Below are positions 33,832 through 42,744 of a DNA stretch of 62,646 nucleotides, one piece after another. The stretch comes from Pirellulaceae bacterium (GTDB lineage: Bacteria; Planctomycetota; Planctomycetia; Pirellulales; Pirellulaceae). The stretch spans positions 1-62,646 of the forward strand of contig JASMLW010000471.1 in assembly GCA_030748485.1 (NCBI GenBank), given 5' to 3'. The notes beneath the pieces were generated by a model. It ran no database searches, was not told where the DNA came from, and saw nothing but the letters and a program-made list of their open reading frames with translations. Position 1 is the first letter of the stretch, and the number at the start of each line of letters is the position of its first letter. Made by a program: the position numbers and the translations under genes.

Positions 33832-34278
33832 TTGGAGATTCTCCTCTTCGTCTTCATTGCGTACGGGATGTTGTCCGTCCTGGCCGGTCAGCAGGTGGGT
33901 TGGCTGGCGTCCGCGAATCATCCCTTTCTCGCCCTCGGCGTCGGCTTTTTCCTGATGGGCGTCGAGCACTTCGTCAATTGGCGCGGCTACGACTTGATCA
34001 TGCAGGATTGGATCCCTGCCAAACCGACGATCATCCGAATCAGTGCGACCCTGCGGGTGATCGGCGGCATCGGCCTGATGATTCCCAGTTGGCACACCGG
34101 GTCGGCGCATCTGGCCCTGGTGCTCTACCTCGTCGTGCTGCCAGTCAACTGCCGCGTCGCCTTTGCTGGGGATCGAATCGAGGGATTTGAAATGCCCGCG
34201 TGGCGGCGCTGGTCGCGACTGGCGCTGCACATGGGTTGGCTGGCGTCGGCCTTTTGGTGTTGTCGCATCGGCGGTTAA
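33832..34278 (+). CDS. Small integral membrane protein of unknown function
   Basis: 148 residues with four or five hydrophobic segments (LLFVFIAYGMLSVLAG, FLALGVGFFLMGVEHFV, LRVIGGIGLMIPSW, LALVLYLVVLPV, HMGWLASAFWCC). The layout is like small DoxX-type proteins, but no diagnostic motif is visible. The TTG start at 33832 is preceded by GGAGAGAC at about five bases; no ATG is available without losing the first helix. Read after the GNAT gene. Confidence 0.6.
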   Translation: MEILLFVFIAYGMLSVLAGQQVGWLASANHPFLALGVGFFLMGVEHFVNWRGYDLIMQDWIPAKPTIIRISATLRVIGGIGLMIPSWHTGSAHLALVLYLVVLPVNCRVAFAGDRIEGFEMPAWRRWSRLALHMGWLASAFWCCRIGG

Positions 34279-34350
34279 TCGTTGCGAACCGTGCGACCGA
34301 CGCGCGTAGTAACCTAAATCGCTTGTTTTTTCTATCTCCCCCCTATCCCC

Positions 34351-34380
34351 TTGAAATGCTCTTTTTGCATTTGCTACGAT
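34351..34380 (+). promoter_or_regulatory. Sigma-70-type promoter of the ketosynthase-like gene
   Basis: TTGAAA (34351-34356), 18-bp spacer, TACGAT (34375-34380). The -10 hexamer is the same as that at 31102-31107. The start codon is 203 bases downstream. Confidence 0.55.
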
Positions 34381-34464
34381 CCAGCTCCATCGCACAGTCA
34401 CGCCAATCACAACGCCTTCCGGTGAAACTACTTGGAACGGTTGGTGGACACGTAATGGGCGGGT

Positions 34465-34495
34465 CGCCAACACCTCCAGGTGTTTTGGGTTGGCG
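34465..34495 (+). promoter_or_regulatory. Leader hairpin before the ketosynthase-like gene
   Basis: CGCCAAC at 34465-34471 is complementary to GTTGGCG at 34489-34495; alternatively ACACC-TCCA-GGTGT (34470-34483) folds inside. The two folds are mutually exclusive over the shared AC. No terminator T run follows, so any role would be in translation or RNA stability. Confidence 0.35.
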
Positions 34496-34582
34496 GAGGA
34501 ATTGCCGTACGGAATTCGCAGGTGCAGAACATGATGATTACGTTTGCACGACCCTCGAATGATTGGCGGTTCTGATCCTTGC

Positions 34583-35839
34583 ATGGCTGATCCGAAAGAT
34601 ATCTTGATCACCGGCCTGGGTGTGACGAGCCCAATCGGCATCGGTCGCGACGAGTTCTGGGAGTCCCTCCTGGCGGGCAAGAGCGGTGTCCGAGCGTTGC
34701 CTGAGGGAACGGAATTGCCCGTCCACATCGGGGCGGACGTCGAGAGTTTTGAACCAAAGCTCTACGTCAAGCCGCGCAAGAGCCTGAAGGTCATGTGCCG
34801 CGAGGTGCAGCTCGGCTATTCGGCGGCCACGTTGGCGGTCGGCGACGCCGGTCTGGACGCGGCGGAAGTGGACTCGGATCGGTTTGGCGTGCTCTACGGC
34901 TGCGACATGTTGTACTGCGAAATTTCGACGCTGGAAGACTCCTACCGGGCGGCGATCGGCGAGGGGGGTGAGTTCGAATTCGATCGTTGGGGCGAAGCGA
35001 TGTCGAACATGTATCCACTGTGGATGCTGATGTTCCTCCCCAACATGGTCGCGTGCCACATCGGAATCGCGTTGGACGCCCGCGGTCCCAACAACACGAT
35101 CGTCGTCGGCGATTCGTCCAGTTTGTCGGCATTGATCGAAGCGGTGTCGGTGATGCAGCGCGGTTGGGCGGACGTCATGATCGCCGGCGGAGCTGGTTCT
35201 CGACTCAACGTAACGCCCATGATGTACCGCACACAGGAGTCGTTGTCCCAGCGTTTTGAGAACCCGGCGTCCGCATCGCGGCCGTTTGACGCGGACCGCG
35301 ACGGCTTGGTCAATGGAGAGGGCGCGGCCGCTTTTGTATTGGAGACGCGCGAGCACGCCGAACGACGAGGCGCGCAGCCACTCGCCCAGATCAGCGGCAT
35401 GTCGTGCAGTTTTGGGAACCCGGAAAGTGAACCCTACATCGCGGCCATTGCCCGCTCGATTCGAGGTGCGTTGGCGCAGGCCAATTGGGAGGCTGGCGAC
35501 GTCGGGCACGTGAATGCTCACGCCACCGGATCGTTGAGGTACGACGCCTGGGAGGCGCAGGCCATTCGCGAGGTCATGGGCGACGCGCCGGTCACCGCAC
35601 CGAAGAGCCTCTTTGGACATGTCGGGGCAGGGTGCGGAGCCCTGGAACTGGCCGTCAGCACATTGGGTGTCGCCGCCGGAAAAGTCCCGCCCACGCTCAA
35701 CTACGAAACGCCTGACGAAACGTGTCCAGTCAACGTCATAGCCGGTGAGCCGCTTACTGAGACAGCTCGCCGAGCGATCGTGATGAGTCAATCGACCACA
35801 GGGCAGACGGCGGCCGTCGCGATCGACGGCGAACTCTGA
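34583..35839 (+). CDS. Beta-ketoacyl synthase-fold protein lacking the active-site cysteine
   Basis: 418 residues, the length of FabF-type condensing enzymes. Thiolase fold throughout: ITGLGVTSPIGIGRDEFWESLLAGKSGV at the start, GVLYGCDM, ARGPNNTIVVGDSSSLSALIEA at the nucleophile elbow, RPFDADRDGLVNGEGAAAFVLE, NAHATGSLRYDAWEAQAI and KSLFGHVGAGCGALE. Aligned to the FabF pattern GPxxxxxTAC, the Cys is Asp177; the two catalytic His are kept (His313, His346). It resembles chain-length factors of type II polyketide synthases in losing the Cys, and should not form an acyl-enzyme; decarboxylation or a role as partner subunit remains possible. No partner ketosynthase or acyl carrier protein is in the window. 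Confidence 0.9.
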   Translation: MADPKDILITGLGVTSPIGIGRDEFWESLLAGKSGVRALPEGTELPVHIGADVESFEPKLYVKPRKSLKVMCREVQLGYSAATLAVGDAGLDAAEVDSDRFGVLYGCDMLYCEISTLEDSYRAAIGEGGEFEFDRWGEAMSNMYPLWMLMFLPNMVACHIGIALDARGPNNTIVVGDSSSLSALIEAVSVMQRGWADVMIAGGAGSRLNVTPMMYRTQESLSQRFENPASASRPFDADRDGLVNGEGAAAFVLETREHAERRGAQPLAQISGMSCSFGNPESEPYIAAIARSIRGALAQANWEAGDVGHVNAHATGSLRYDAWEAQAIREVMGDAPVTAPKSLFGHVGAGCGALELAVSTLGVAAGKVPPTLNYETPDETCPVNVIAGEPLTETARRAIVMSQSTTGQTAAVAIDGEL

Positions 35840-35890
35840 ACCGCCTCAGCGCCGGGCGCCAAACGCAACCAGTTGTGGCTTGGAGGATGG

Positions 35891-35988
35891 CGGGAGTTTT
35901 CTCAATCGATTCCAGCGACCAACGGGAGCGGACGAAGGAAGACCGAGCGGTAGCTCGTTTTGTGTGTGGCACTGCCACTTGTGGCGTT
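35891..35988 (+). repeat. 103-bp-family palindromic repeat, single copy
   Basis: Shares with 39881-40081 the order GATTCCAGCGACCAACGGGA, CGAGC-GGTA-GCTCG, and GTGGC-ACT-GCCAC followed by TTGTGGCGTT. It overlaps the stop codon of the transporter gene reading toward it, so it probably forms the 3' end of both flanking transcripts. Confidence 0.85.
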
Positions 35989-38900
35989 AAACGTCGTGCC
36001 GGTCATCTCGCCGCACCAGGCGGTCGCCAATTCGCTGGGCGTGCGGCGTCTCGGCCACGCCAGTCGGCGCCGCGTGAGGCGGCGGGGGCGGTGCGGCTTG
36101 CACGGCGGGTTCAGTGACGGGTTGCTCGACTGAGGGCGTCGCCGCTTCCGCCATCACCATAGCGAAGTCATCTCCCTCGCTCTTTAGCTTTGTACCCTTG
36201 GGGCAGAAGAACCGACCGAGCGGACCGGCCAGCAGCGCGGGCAGGAAGATCAAGTCGCCCACCAGGGCGGCGGACAGTAGTGTCAACATCATGACACCGA
36301 ATCGCTGAGTGGGAGTGAACGTGCTCCAATAGAAGACGGACAGTCCGAGCCCGCCGATCAGCGTTGTTTGAGTCATCGCTGTGGCGACATGCTTATACGC
36401 CAAGGCAATCGCTCCAAATCGCGACATGCCTTGCGCGATTCCCTTGCGGAACCAAATCAGGAAGTGAATCGTATCGTCGACGGCGACTCCCATCGCCACG
36501 CTGGCTGTCATCATCGTGCCGATGTCGACTTGCAATCCGAGATGTCCCATGGCCCCGAAGATAAGCACGACGGGAAAGACGTTGGGGATCATCGAGAGCA
36601 GGCCGCTTCGCACGCCGATGATATTCGTGGGCGATAGCTTGCCGCTGCGGAGCAACAACATCATGACGATCGCGATCATGCAGAACGCCCAGGCGATGCT
36701 GTTGATCAAACTTGTCAGCAGTGTGCGCTGAGCCTTGTAGATGACCGGGACGGCGCCGGTGTAAACAGCCTGAATCGTCTGATTTCGTTGAGCCGCGGTG
36801 GGTAGTGAAGTGACGCCGTCCTTGTTGATGCTGAAGACATGGTCGCGAGCGTCGATGAATGCGAGCCCCGCCGTTTTCAGTTCTTCGATGTCGTACGACG
36901 AGTGATTCCGCGTGAGCACTACGCAGTCCGCCTGGGCCAGCACTTGTCGCAGATCGTCGGCGTCCTGGTCGAGCGGATTGTGCCAAGACGGGCGGTACGC
37001 TTTGGTGAATCCCTTCACCGTCAACAGATCTTGCAACGTTGAAAAACAAATATCCGATTGCAGCTGGGGCGAGAGGGAGGCCGTTTCTTTTGTCGGTTGC
37101 AGCGGGTCGCCCGGCTTGTCCATGCCGAGAAACACGACGCGTTTCTTGGAGAATCCGTCCTCCGCATCGGACTCGTGTAGTTTCCGCAGAATCTCGTCGC
37201 GATAACGGTGCGCCGTCAACACGGGCTCGACGACGTATTTCAAGTCGTGAACGAACTCGCCGTAGTCGACGCCGTTGAGCGCACCGATGCGCAGGCTGAT
37301 CCGCCAGAGCTCACTGTCGCGCGTCTCAGCCGATTTGTCGCGACGAAGGTAGTCCATTTGGAGCAATTGGTCGTAGTTCTTCACCAATCGCGTGTTCGTC
37401 ACACGGCGCGTCTGGGATCGCCGGTTCAAGATGGTCGATTGCGCAGTCGGCGGGGGCAATTTGAAGAACGTCGCGGCCGACACGCCGCGGCCGACCGTGT
37501 CGGCTCCAGCGGGCCCAAAGTGCGACTCGACGATCCGTTGGATTCGATCGGTGATTTCCAATCGCTCTAGCAGGCTGTACTGCAGCTGGCGATCGATCGC
37601 GTCGCCGGCGTCCATCTCAGTCTCTGCCAACCGTTCCGGAAAGATGCGAACGATGACTTCCATGGGAACGAGTTTGCCGAGGTTGGCTTCGAGCCAGTGG
37701 TAATCGGCGATGATTTTCGCGTTTGGATCAAACAGCTCCATAAGTTTGACGGACGTGTTGATGCGGAACAGCCCGACGACAAAGCCGATCATGATAAAAA
37801 CGCCGACGAAGGCGACCGCGCGGTGATGGTGCACGACGGCTCCGCCGACTCGCAGCCAAAAACGGGTCGTCGCCGCCTGCAGCCAATCGGAGAATGACTG
37901 CTCGTCATCGCCGTCGTTCGACCCGCTGGGCGGCTTGAAGCCCGGCGGCCAGGTGACCAGCGCCGAGGGCAGGTAGGCGAACAACATGACCAGTGTGCCG
38001 AGCACGCCGAGCGCGGAAAAGAGACCGAACTTGGCGATCGGAACAATGTTGCTCAGGTAGAGCGAGATCAAACCGATCGCCGTCGTCGAAGCGGCGATCG
38101 TACAGGGCCACCAGCCGATTCTGAGCGCCACCCACGGGGCCTGATCGGGCGAGTGGTCCTTCAGTGAATCGCGGTAGTAGTTGACGATGTGCACGGCTCC
38201 CGAAAGGCCCAACACATAGACCACCGCCGGCATCGACATCAAAATCGCATCGACCGTTTGACCCGAGTAGAACACGAACGCCAATCCGGCGATGGCGCTG
38301 ACTCCGCCGACGACGAACACCATGATCGTGACCACCACGCTGCGGAAGCAGAGAAACGACATCAAAAAGCCCAGCAACGCCGAGAAGCCGACCAGCTTGA
38401 CCAGCGTGCGAGTTCCTTCCTCGTCGATGGCGACGTTGTCGACCGGCGGGCCGCCGAGTCTCAGGTCGCCGCCCTTCTCGTCCGTGCTCACGCTGCACTC
38501 TTGGGCCAGGGCGAGGACCAGCCCCCGCGGCTTGCCGAGCAGCGGACGGCCGACGACTTTCGCCAGGTCAGCCTTGGCCACATCGTTCAGCGTGGCGATG
38601 ATGCATGTTTGACGCGATGGGGGCTCGACACCCAGCTCATCGAACAACAGGCCCCAATAGAATTCCTGGTGGAACAAACTGGCCGCCCGCAACTTCTCGA
38701 TGTCATCGTCGAATTCGTCGAGCACGATCTGCTCGACGAACACGGTGAAGATCTCTTGCCAATCGTCGGGCAGCTCCTTGAGCTTCTCAGCCGGCGCCCT
38801 TTGCCTGAAGTCCTCTTCCGTCCATTGAATGCCGTCGACGGGCGAGTTGCCGAAGAGCGAGCCGGTCAAGCGCTCGTAGGCCAGCGCTCGCACGGCGAAT

Positions 38901-39682
38901 GGTTTATCCTCATCGCCGTAGTCCATCGATGGCCACAAAGGTCCCTGCGGGCTGGACAACTCGGCCAGCAATTGCGGGCCGGTCGAAATGCTGGCGAACC
39001 GCCTGGCGGTCAGCAATCGCGGGTTCTTGTGGTAGGGATTCGCGGAGGTGTCCGTGGTCGGTCCGCCGACCTGGGCGACCTTCTCGCCTTTGGCCTTCTT
39101 GTGGCCGAATCCCCTCTGGACGGCGCGAACGGTTAACTCGGGCAAGCCCATGCCGCCCGTCCAGCGGTAGAGTTCGCCATCGGGCGTGATGAAGTACCAT
39201 TGGTCCTTCTTGCCCAGCAACCACTTCTCGCCGCGATCGCCCCAATCTTCCTTGTAGTCGCCGGTGAAGAAGAGCCCCAGCCGATCGCCCAACATGCGAG
39301 CTCGTTCAGCTTCGCTCGGGTAGCTCTCGTCGACATCCTCCGCCGGCTCGGCGGCGGCGTCTTCTCCCAAGTTCACGACACTGGCGGTCGTCTGCGTGGA
39401 AGGTTGTGTATAGAAACTCAGCTTGTCGATGAACGCCTTGTACGCTTGATCGTCGGCCGAGCAGGCGGGCCATGTGATAACGACGAATTTCTCGCCGACA
39501 AAGTGCTTGCCGAACCACTTCAGTTCGACCGTCTCCGGAAAGTCGGAGGGCAGCCAGTCGTTGGGGTCATTCTTGATGTTCCGCAGCGCGTGTTTGGCGC
39601 CGCGCACGCCGAACGGGATCAAAAAGAAGACGACGCAGAGGATCACCAGCGCGCGCCGCGCCGAGACTGAGGCTTTGCTCAT
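35987..39682 (-). CDS. Very large MMPL/RND-family transporter
   Basis: 1231 residues. One transmembrane helix at the N-terminus (ALVILCVVFFLIPFGVRG), a periplasmic domain of about 400 residues, a sterol-sensing-like bundle at about 430-600 (LVGFSALLGFLMSFLCFRSVVVTIMVFV, GLSGAVHIVNYYRDSL, GWWPCTIAASTTAIGLISLYLS), a second periplasmic domain, and a second bundle at about 1000-1170 with DIGTMMTASVAMGVAVDDTIHFLIWFRK, the typical GxxxDD(Y/T) proton-relay motif. A Pro-rich cytoplasmic tail ends the protein. It likely moves lipids or other hydrophobic compounds using the proton gradient, as with hopanoid or mycolate exporters; the substrate is unknown. Its 3' end overlaps a palindromic repeat. Confidence 0.9.
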   Translation of the reverse strand: MSKASVSARRALVILCVVFFLIPFGVRGAKHALRNIKNDPNDWLPSDFPETVELKWFGKHFVGEKFVVITWPACSADDQAYKAFIDKLSFYTQPSTQTTASVVNLGEDAAAEPAEDVDESYPSEAERARMLGDRLGLFFTGDYKEDWGDRGEKWLLGKKDQWYFITPDGELYRWTGGMGLPELTVRAVQRGFGHKKAKGEKVAQVGGPTTDTSANPYHKNPRLLTARRFASISTGPQLLAELSSPQGPLWPSMDYGDEDKPFAVRALAYERLTGSLFGNSPVDGIQWTEEDFRQRAPAEKLKELPDDWQEIFTVFVEQIVLDEFDDDIEKLRAASLFHQEFYWGLLFDELGVEPPSRQTCIIATLNDVAKADLAKVVGRPLLGKPRGLVLALAQECSVSTDEKGGDLRLGGPPVDNVAIDEEGTRTLVKLVGFSALLGFLMSFLCFRSVVVTIMVFVVGGVSAIAGLAFVFYSGQTVDAILMSMPAVVYVLGLSGAVHIVNYYRDSLKDHSPDQAPWVALRIGWWPCTIAASTTAIGLISLYLSNIVPIAKFGLFSALGVLGTLVMLFAYLPSALVTWPPGFKPPSGSNDGDDEQSFSDWLQAATTRFWLRVGGAVVHHHRAVAFVGVFIMIGFVVGLFRINTSVKLMELFDPNAKIIADYHWLEANLGKLVPMEVIVRIFPERLAETEMDAGDAIDRQLQYSLLERLEITDRIQRIVESHFGPAGADTVGRGVSAATFFKLPPPTAQSTILNRRSQTRRVTNTRLVKNYDQLLQMDYLRRDKSAETRDSELWRISLRIGALNGVDYGEFVHDLKYVVEPVLTAHRYRDEILRKLHESDAEDGFSKKRVVFLGMDKPGDPLQPTKETASLSPQLQSDICFSTLQDLLTVKGFTKAYRPSWHNPLDQDADDLRQVLAQADCVVLTRNHSSYDIEELKTAGLAFIDARDHVFSINKDGVTSLPTAAQRNQTIQAVYTGAVPVIYKAQRTLLTSLINSIAWAFCMIAIVMMLLLRSGKLSPTNIIGVRSGLLSMIPNVFPVVLIFGAMGHLGLQVDIGTMMTASVAMGVAVDDTIHFLIWFRKGIAQGMSRFGAIALAYKHVATAMTQTTLIGGLGLSVFYWSTFTPTQRFGVMMLTLLSAALVGDLIFLPALLAGPLGRFFCPKGTKLKSEGDDFAMVMAEAATPSVEQPVTEPAVQAAPPPPPHAAPTGVAETPHAQRIGDRLVRRDDRHDV

Positions 39683-40240
39683 GGAGAGTTTAAGGCGGCG
39701 AAGCCTGGCGGCCGCGTGCCCTCCTTGACTGACGCCGAACAGCTCGGCGTCATGGGGGTTTGGGAAACAACTTAACCTAACTGCCCACCTGGGGCTCGTC
39801 TACGTCAAATGGATGACGAACGGACCGCGAAAACACTGCCTAAAGCGCGGGCGCAGTCGGCACTTGTGGCGTTGACGAAACGGGACTTTGCTCAAGCGAT
39901 TCCAGCGACCAAGGGGCGGACGAATTCGAACCGAGCGGTAGCTCGCTTTGTGAGTGGCACAGCCACTTGTGGCGTTGACGATGCGGGACTTCTCTGTTTG
40001 GATTCCAGCGACCAACGGGAGCGGCCGACGGAAGATCGAGCGGTAGCTCGCTTTGTGAGTGGCACAGCCACTTGTGTTGTCATCATCGACCCAGCAAAAC
40101 GTAAAAAATTGGCTTAATCTTCCAAAAGCGGAACTCTCCCCCAATCCTCATATTTCCTCAGGGGGACGTATTTTGATACTCTCGTTCCGTCGCCCTTGCG
40201 CAGCGTGATTTCCGTTTTGATGTCTGTCTTGGAGGTTGAG
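39683..40240. other. 558-bp divergent intergenic region with repeats
   Basis: Between the divergent transporter and transaldolase genes. Two copies of the 103-bp repeat plus a fragment occupy 39858-40081. The rest (39690-39850, 40085-40240) shows no gene; CCCC/GGGG at about 40138-40165 can form a weak hairpin in the transaldolase leader. Confidence 0.6.
39858..40081 (+). repeat. Two tandem copies of a 103-bp palindromic repeat plus a fragment
   Basis: GATTCCAGCGACCAA begins the conserved part at 39898 and 40001, a period of 103 bp. Each copy contains CGAGC-GGTA-GCTCG and AGTGGC-ACA-GCCACT followed by TGTGG or TGTTG. A fragment with GGCACTTGTGGCGTTGACG stands at 39859-39877. Same plan as the single copy at 35891-35988 on the far side of the transporter gene. 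Confidence 0.9.
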
Positions 40241-41293
40241 ATGCTTGCCGCCACCAACGGTCTACAATCACTCGTTGATTCCGGCACCAAAGTCTGGTTG
40301 GATTCGATCGATCCACAGCTCGTCCGCGAGAACATTGATCTGGGCGCTACCGGAGCCACCTCCAACCCGGTGATCGTTTCGGATCTGATCCACACCGGCC
40401 GTTTCGACGATGCGATGAGCGACCTGTTTCGGCAGGGACTCTCCGACGTCGATGTCGCTTGGCAATTGACTGACCAATTGGTCAGCGATGCACAGCGCGA
40501 GTTCGCCGGCGTTTGGGAGAAGACCTCGGGAGACGACGGTTACGTCAGCTTTGAACTCGATCCGTTGATCGAAGCGGACGGGATTGCGCACGAGGATCGC
40601 GTCGCGCGGTATATCGAACTGGGCCAACGATGGTGGGACGGCGCGAACCGGCTGATCAAAGTTCCGGCGACCGCCGCCGGACTCGCCGCGCTTGAGCCGC
40701 TGGCGGCGGCCGGGGTGACGCTGAACGTGACATTGATTTTCTCGCCACGCCAGTACGAGGCGGCCCGCGACGCGGTCTGGCGCGGCGCGTCGGCGCGCGG
40801 CGATCTGACTCGCTTCAAGAGCGTTTACAGCATCTTCGTTTCCAGAGTCGATGTTTACACGGATCAACATGTACCAGCGTTGTCCGCCGCCGCCCAAGGA
40901 CAAGTTGGGATCGTCAACGCGAAGCGGATTTGGGCGGACAATCAGCGATTCTGGTCTGAGTTGTCGCCGCCGCTGGCTCAGGAAATCGTGTTTGCCAGCA
41001 CAGGAGTCAAACAGGCGGGGGAGCCGGCTTGGAAGTACGTGGCCGCCCTCGCGGGCAGCGACATCGAAACCAATCCGCCGGCCACCAATGACGCCGTGCA
41101 GGAGTCCGACGTGCAGTTCGACCGGCAAGTCGACCGGCTGCCGCCACAGGACGTGCTCGACGACATCGATGCGCACGTCGACTCAGCCGAGATGGAACGC
41201 GTGCTGATGGCGGAAGGCGTGGACAAATTCTGCAAGCCGCAGCAAATGTTGCTAAATTGCATCGCCACCAAGCGCGATCAGTTGGGCGACTGA
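40241..41293 (+). CDS. tal: Transaldolase
   Basis: 350 residues. Transfers a dihydroxyacetone unit between sugar phosphates in the non-oxidative pentose phosphate pathway, in the cytoplasm. Marks: KVWLDSIDPQLVRENIDLGATGATSNP, RLIKVPATAAGLAALE with the Schiff-base Lys, GVTLNVTLIFSPRQY, and FKSVYSIFVSRVDVYTD in the place of SPFVGRxD; the end YVAALAGSDIETNPPATNDAV is typical. Start at the ATG 40241 with GGAGGT eight bases before it; the frame is open to 40196 without start signals. Transcribed alone. Confidence 0.94.
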   Translation: MLAATNGLQSLVDSGTKVWLDSIDPQLVRENIDLGATGATSNPVIVSDLIHTGRFDDAMSDLFRQGLSDVDVAWQLTDQLVSDAQREFAGVWEKTSGDDGYVSFELDPLIEADGIAHEDRVARYIELGQRWWDGANRLIKVPATAAGLAALEPLAAAGVTLNVTLIFSPRQYEAARDAVWRGASARGDLTRFKSVYSIFVSRVDVYTDQHVPALSAAAQGQVGIVNAKRIWADNQRFWSELSPPLAQEIVFASTGVKQAGEPAWKYVAALAGSDIETNPPATNDAVQESDVQFDRQVDRLPPQDVLDDIDAHVDSAEMERVLMAEGVDKFCKPQQMLLNCIATKRDQLGD

Positions 41294-41415
41294 TCGGGGC
41301 CCGCACTGCGAAGTTCACCGCACTGCGAAGTTCATCGCCCGGCGATGCGATTCGAAACCGGCGGATTCAGTGCAATTCAGTGCACTTGGTGAACGGCTGG
41401 CGGAGTAGTGCGTTC

Positions 41416-42615
41416 ATGAACCGACAACCGTACGGACGACCACCACAATGGTGGGAGCCGAAGATGACGCCGTGGTGGGTGAGGTTGTCGCGTCGCCGTC
41501 GCCGTCGCCAGTTGTTCACCAAACAGCAATTGGTCGGCGTCGACTGCGCGGGAACTGAGAACATTCAGGATTCGCTCAGCCGCGGTTGCGGGCTGCTCGT
41601 GACTCCCAACCATTCGGCGCATTACGATTCCGCCGCGCTTTACGTCGCCGCCGACCGCATCGACACGCCGCTCTTCTTCATGGCGGCGTGGCAAGTGTTC
41701 GCGATGGCGAACAAGTTCGAACGCTGGGCGATGCAACGGCTGGGTTGCTTTAGCATCGATCGGGAGAGCTCGGACAGATCGGCTTTTAAGCAGTCGATCG
41801 AAATCCTGCGGTCCGAACCTTACCCGCTCGTCATCTTTCCTGAAGGCGACATCTATCACACGGCCGACCGCGTCACACCGTTCCGCGAGGGCGCGGCGGC
41901 GATCGCCTTATCGGCGTCCAAGCGAGCCACCCGGCCGGTGGAAGTGATTCCGTGCGGGATCCGCTTCTCGTTCGTCGACGATCCGTCCGAGCCGCTCCGC
42001 GCTTCGTTGGACGAGATCGAGCGGCGATTGCGATTGCGGCCAGCGAACTCGACGCCGCTCGTCGACCGGGTCCACCGGGTCGCCGAAGCCGCGCTGGCGC
42101 TGAAGGAGATCGACTACATGGGTGAATCTCGGACGGGCCGTTTGCGGGACCGCATTGGGCGGCTGTCGGAGGATATTCTGCAACGGCTCGAAGCCGCTCA
42201 CGAGATTTCGGGTCGAGGGACCACGCCCGAACGAGTCAAGACGCTGCGAGCGGCGTTGATCGCCGCGATCGAAAAGTGTGAATCCGAAAACCGACCCGGC
42301 GACGCCGACGACTACTTTTTGCAGATGCACGATCTGTTCTTCGTCATGCAGCTCTTCAGCTATCCAGGTGAGTACTTAGTTGAGGATCCGACACTGGAGC
42401 GCGTCGCCGAGACCGTCGACAAGTTTGAAGAGGACATCCTGCAACGAGATCTTCCGCGGGTGCGCGGCCGGCGGCGAGTCCGTATCTGCTTCGGCGAACC
42501 CGTGTCGGTCGAGCCGGGAGGACGCGACGCGGTCGCCCAGCTGAGCGCCACGATGCAGGAGCGAGTCCAAGGACTGGTCGACGGCCTACGTCCCGACGGC
42601 GAGCGCGGCGAGTAG
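41416..42615 (+). CDS. PlsC-like lysophospholipid acyltransferase family protein
   Basis: 399 residues; simple PlsC enzymes have about 240. Acyltransferase core at about 30-210: NHSAHYD gives the Hx4D motif, LGCFSIDRESSDRSAF the second block, FPEGDIYH the third (usual form FPEGTR), and EVIPCGIRF the fourth. It would acylate a lysophospholipid or glycerol-phosphate-type acceptor at the inner membrane. The extra 190 residues are helical and charged (RLSEDILQRLEAAHEISGRG, DLFFVMQLFSYPGEYLVEDP) and not recognised. A basic stretch RLSRRRRRRQLF near the N-terminus may bind membrane phospholipid. ATG at 41416; earlier in-frame starts give a non-coding-looking extension. Confidence 0.85.
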   Translation: MNRQPYGRPPQWWEPKMTPWWVRLSRRRRRRQLFTKQQLVGVDCAGTENIQDSLSRGCGLLVTPNHSAHYDSAALYVAADRIDTPLFFMAAWQVFAMANKFERWAMQRLGCFSIDRESSDRSAFKQSIEILRSEPYPLVIFPEGDIYHTADRVTPFREGAAAIALSASKRATRPVEVIPCGIRFSFVDDPSEPLRASLDEIERRLRLRPANSTPLVDRVHRVAEAALALKEIDYMGESRTGRLRDRIGRLSEDILQRLEAAHEISGRGTTPERVKTLRAALIAAIEKCESENRPGDADDYFLQMHDLFFVMQLFSYPGEYLVEDPTLERVAETVDKFEEDILQRDLPRVRGRRRVRICFGEPVSVEPGGRDAVAQLSATMQERVQGLVDGLRPDGERGE

Positions 42616-42744
42616 GGCGAGTAGGTCGAGTCGTGCAGTCGAGAACGCCTGGATTCTCGCCTCGACGCCGAGTCGTCAAAAGGAATTGTCTCTGATACGA
42701 TGCACGCTTATCCGTGCACGACGATCGATCGAAGGTCCCCAACC

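Larger units (their letters stand above)
34279..34582. other. 304-bp leader region before the ketosynthase-like gene
   Basis: No gene. Holds the promoter at 34351-34380 and a hairpin at 34465-34495, so the transcript would carry about 195 untranslated bases. Confidence 0.55.

Noticed and set aside
39809..40117. 102-codon plus-strand frame between the transporter and transaldolase genes
   Set aside because: It runs through two copies of the 103-bp repeat and its peptide repeats accordingly; no ribosome site.
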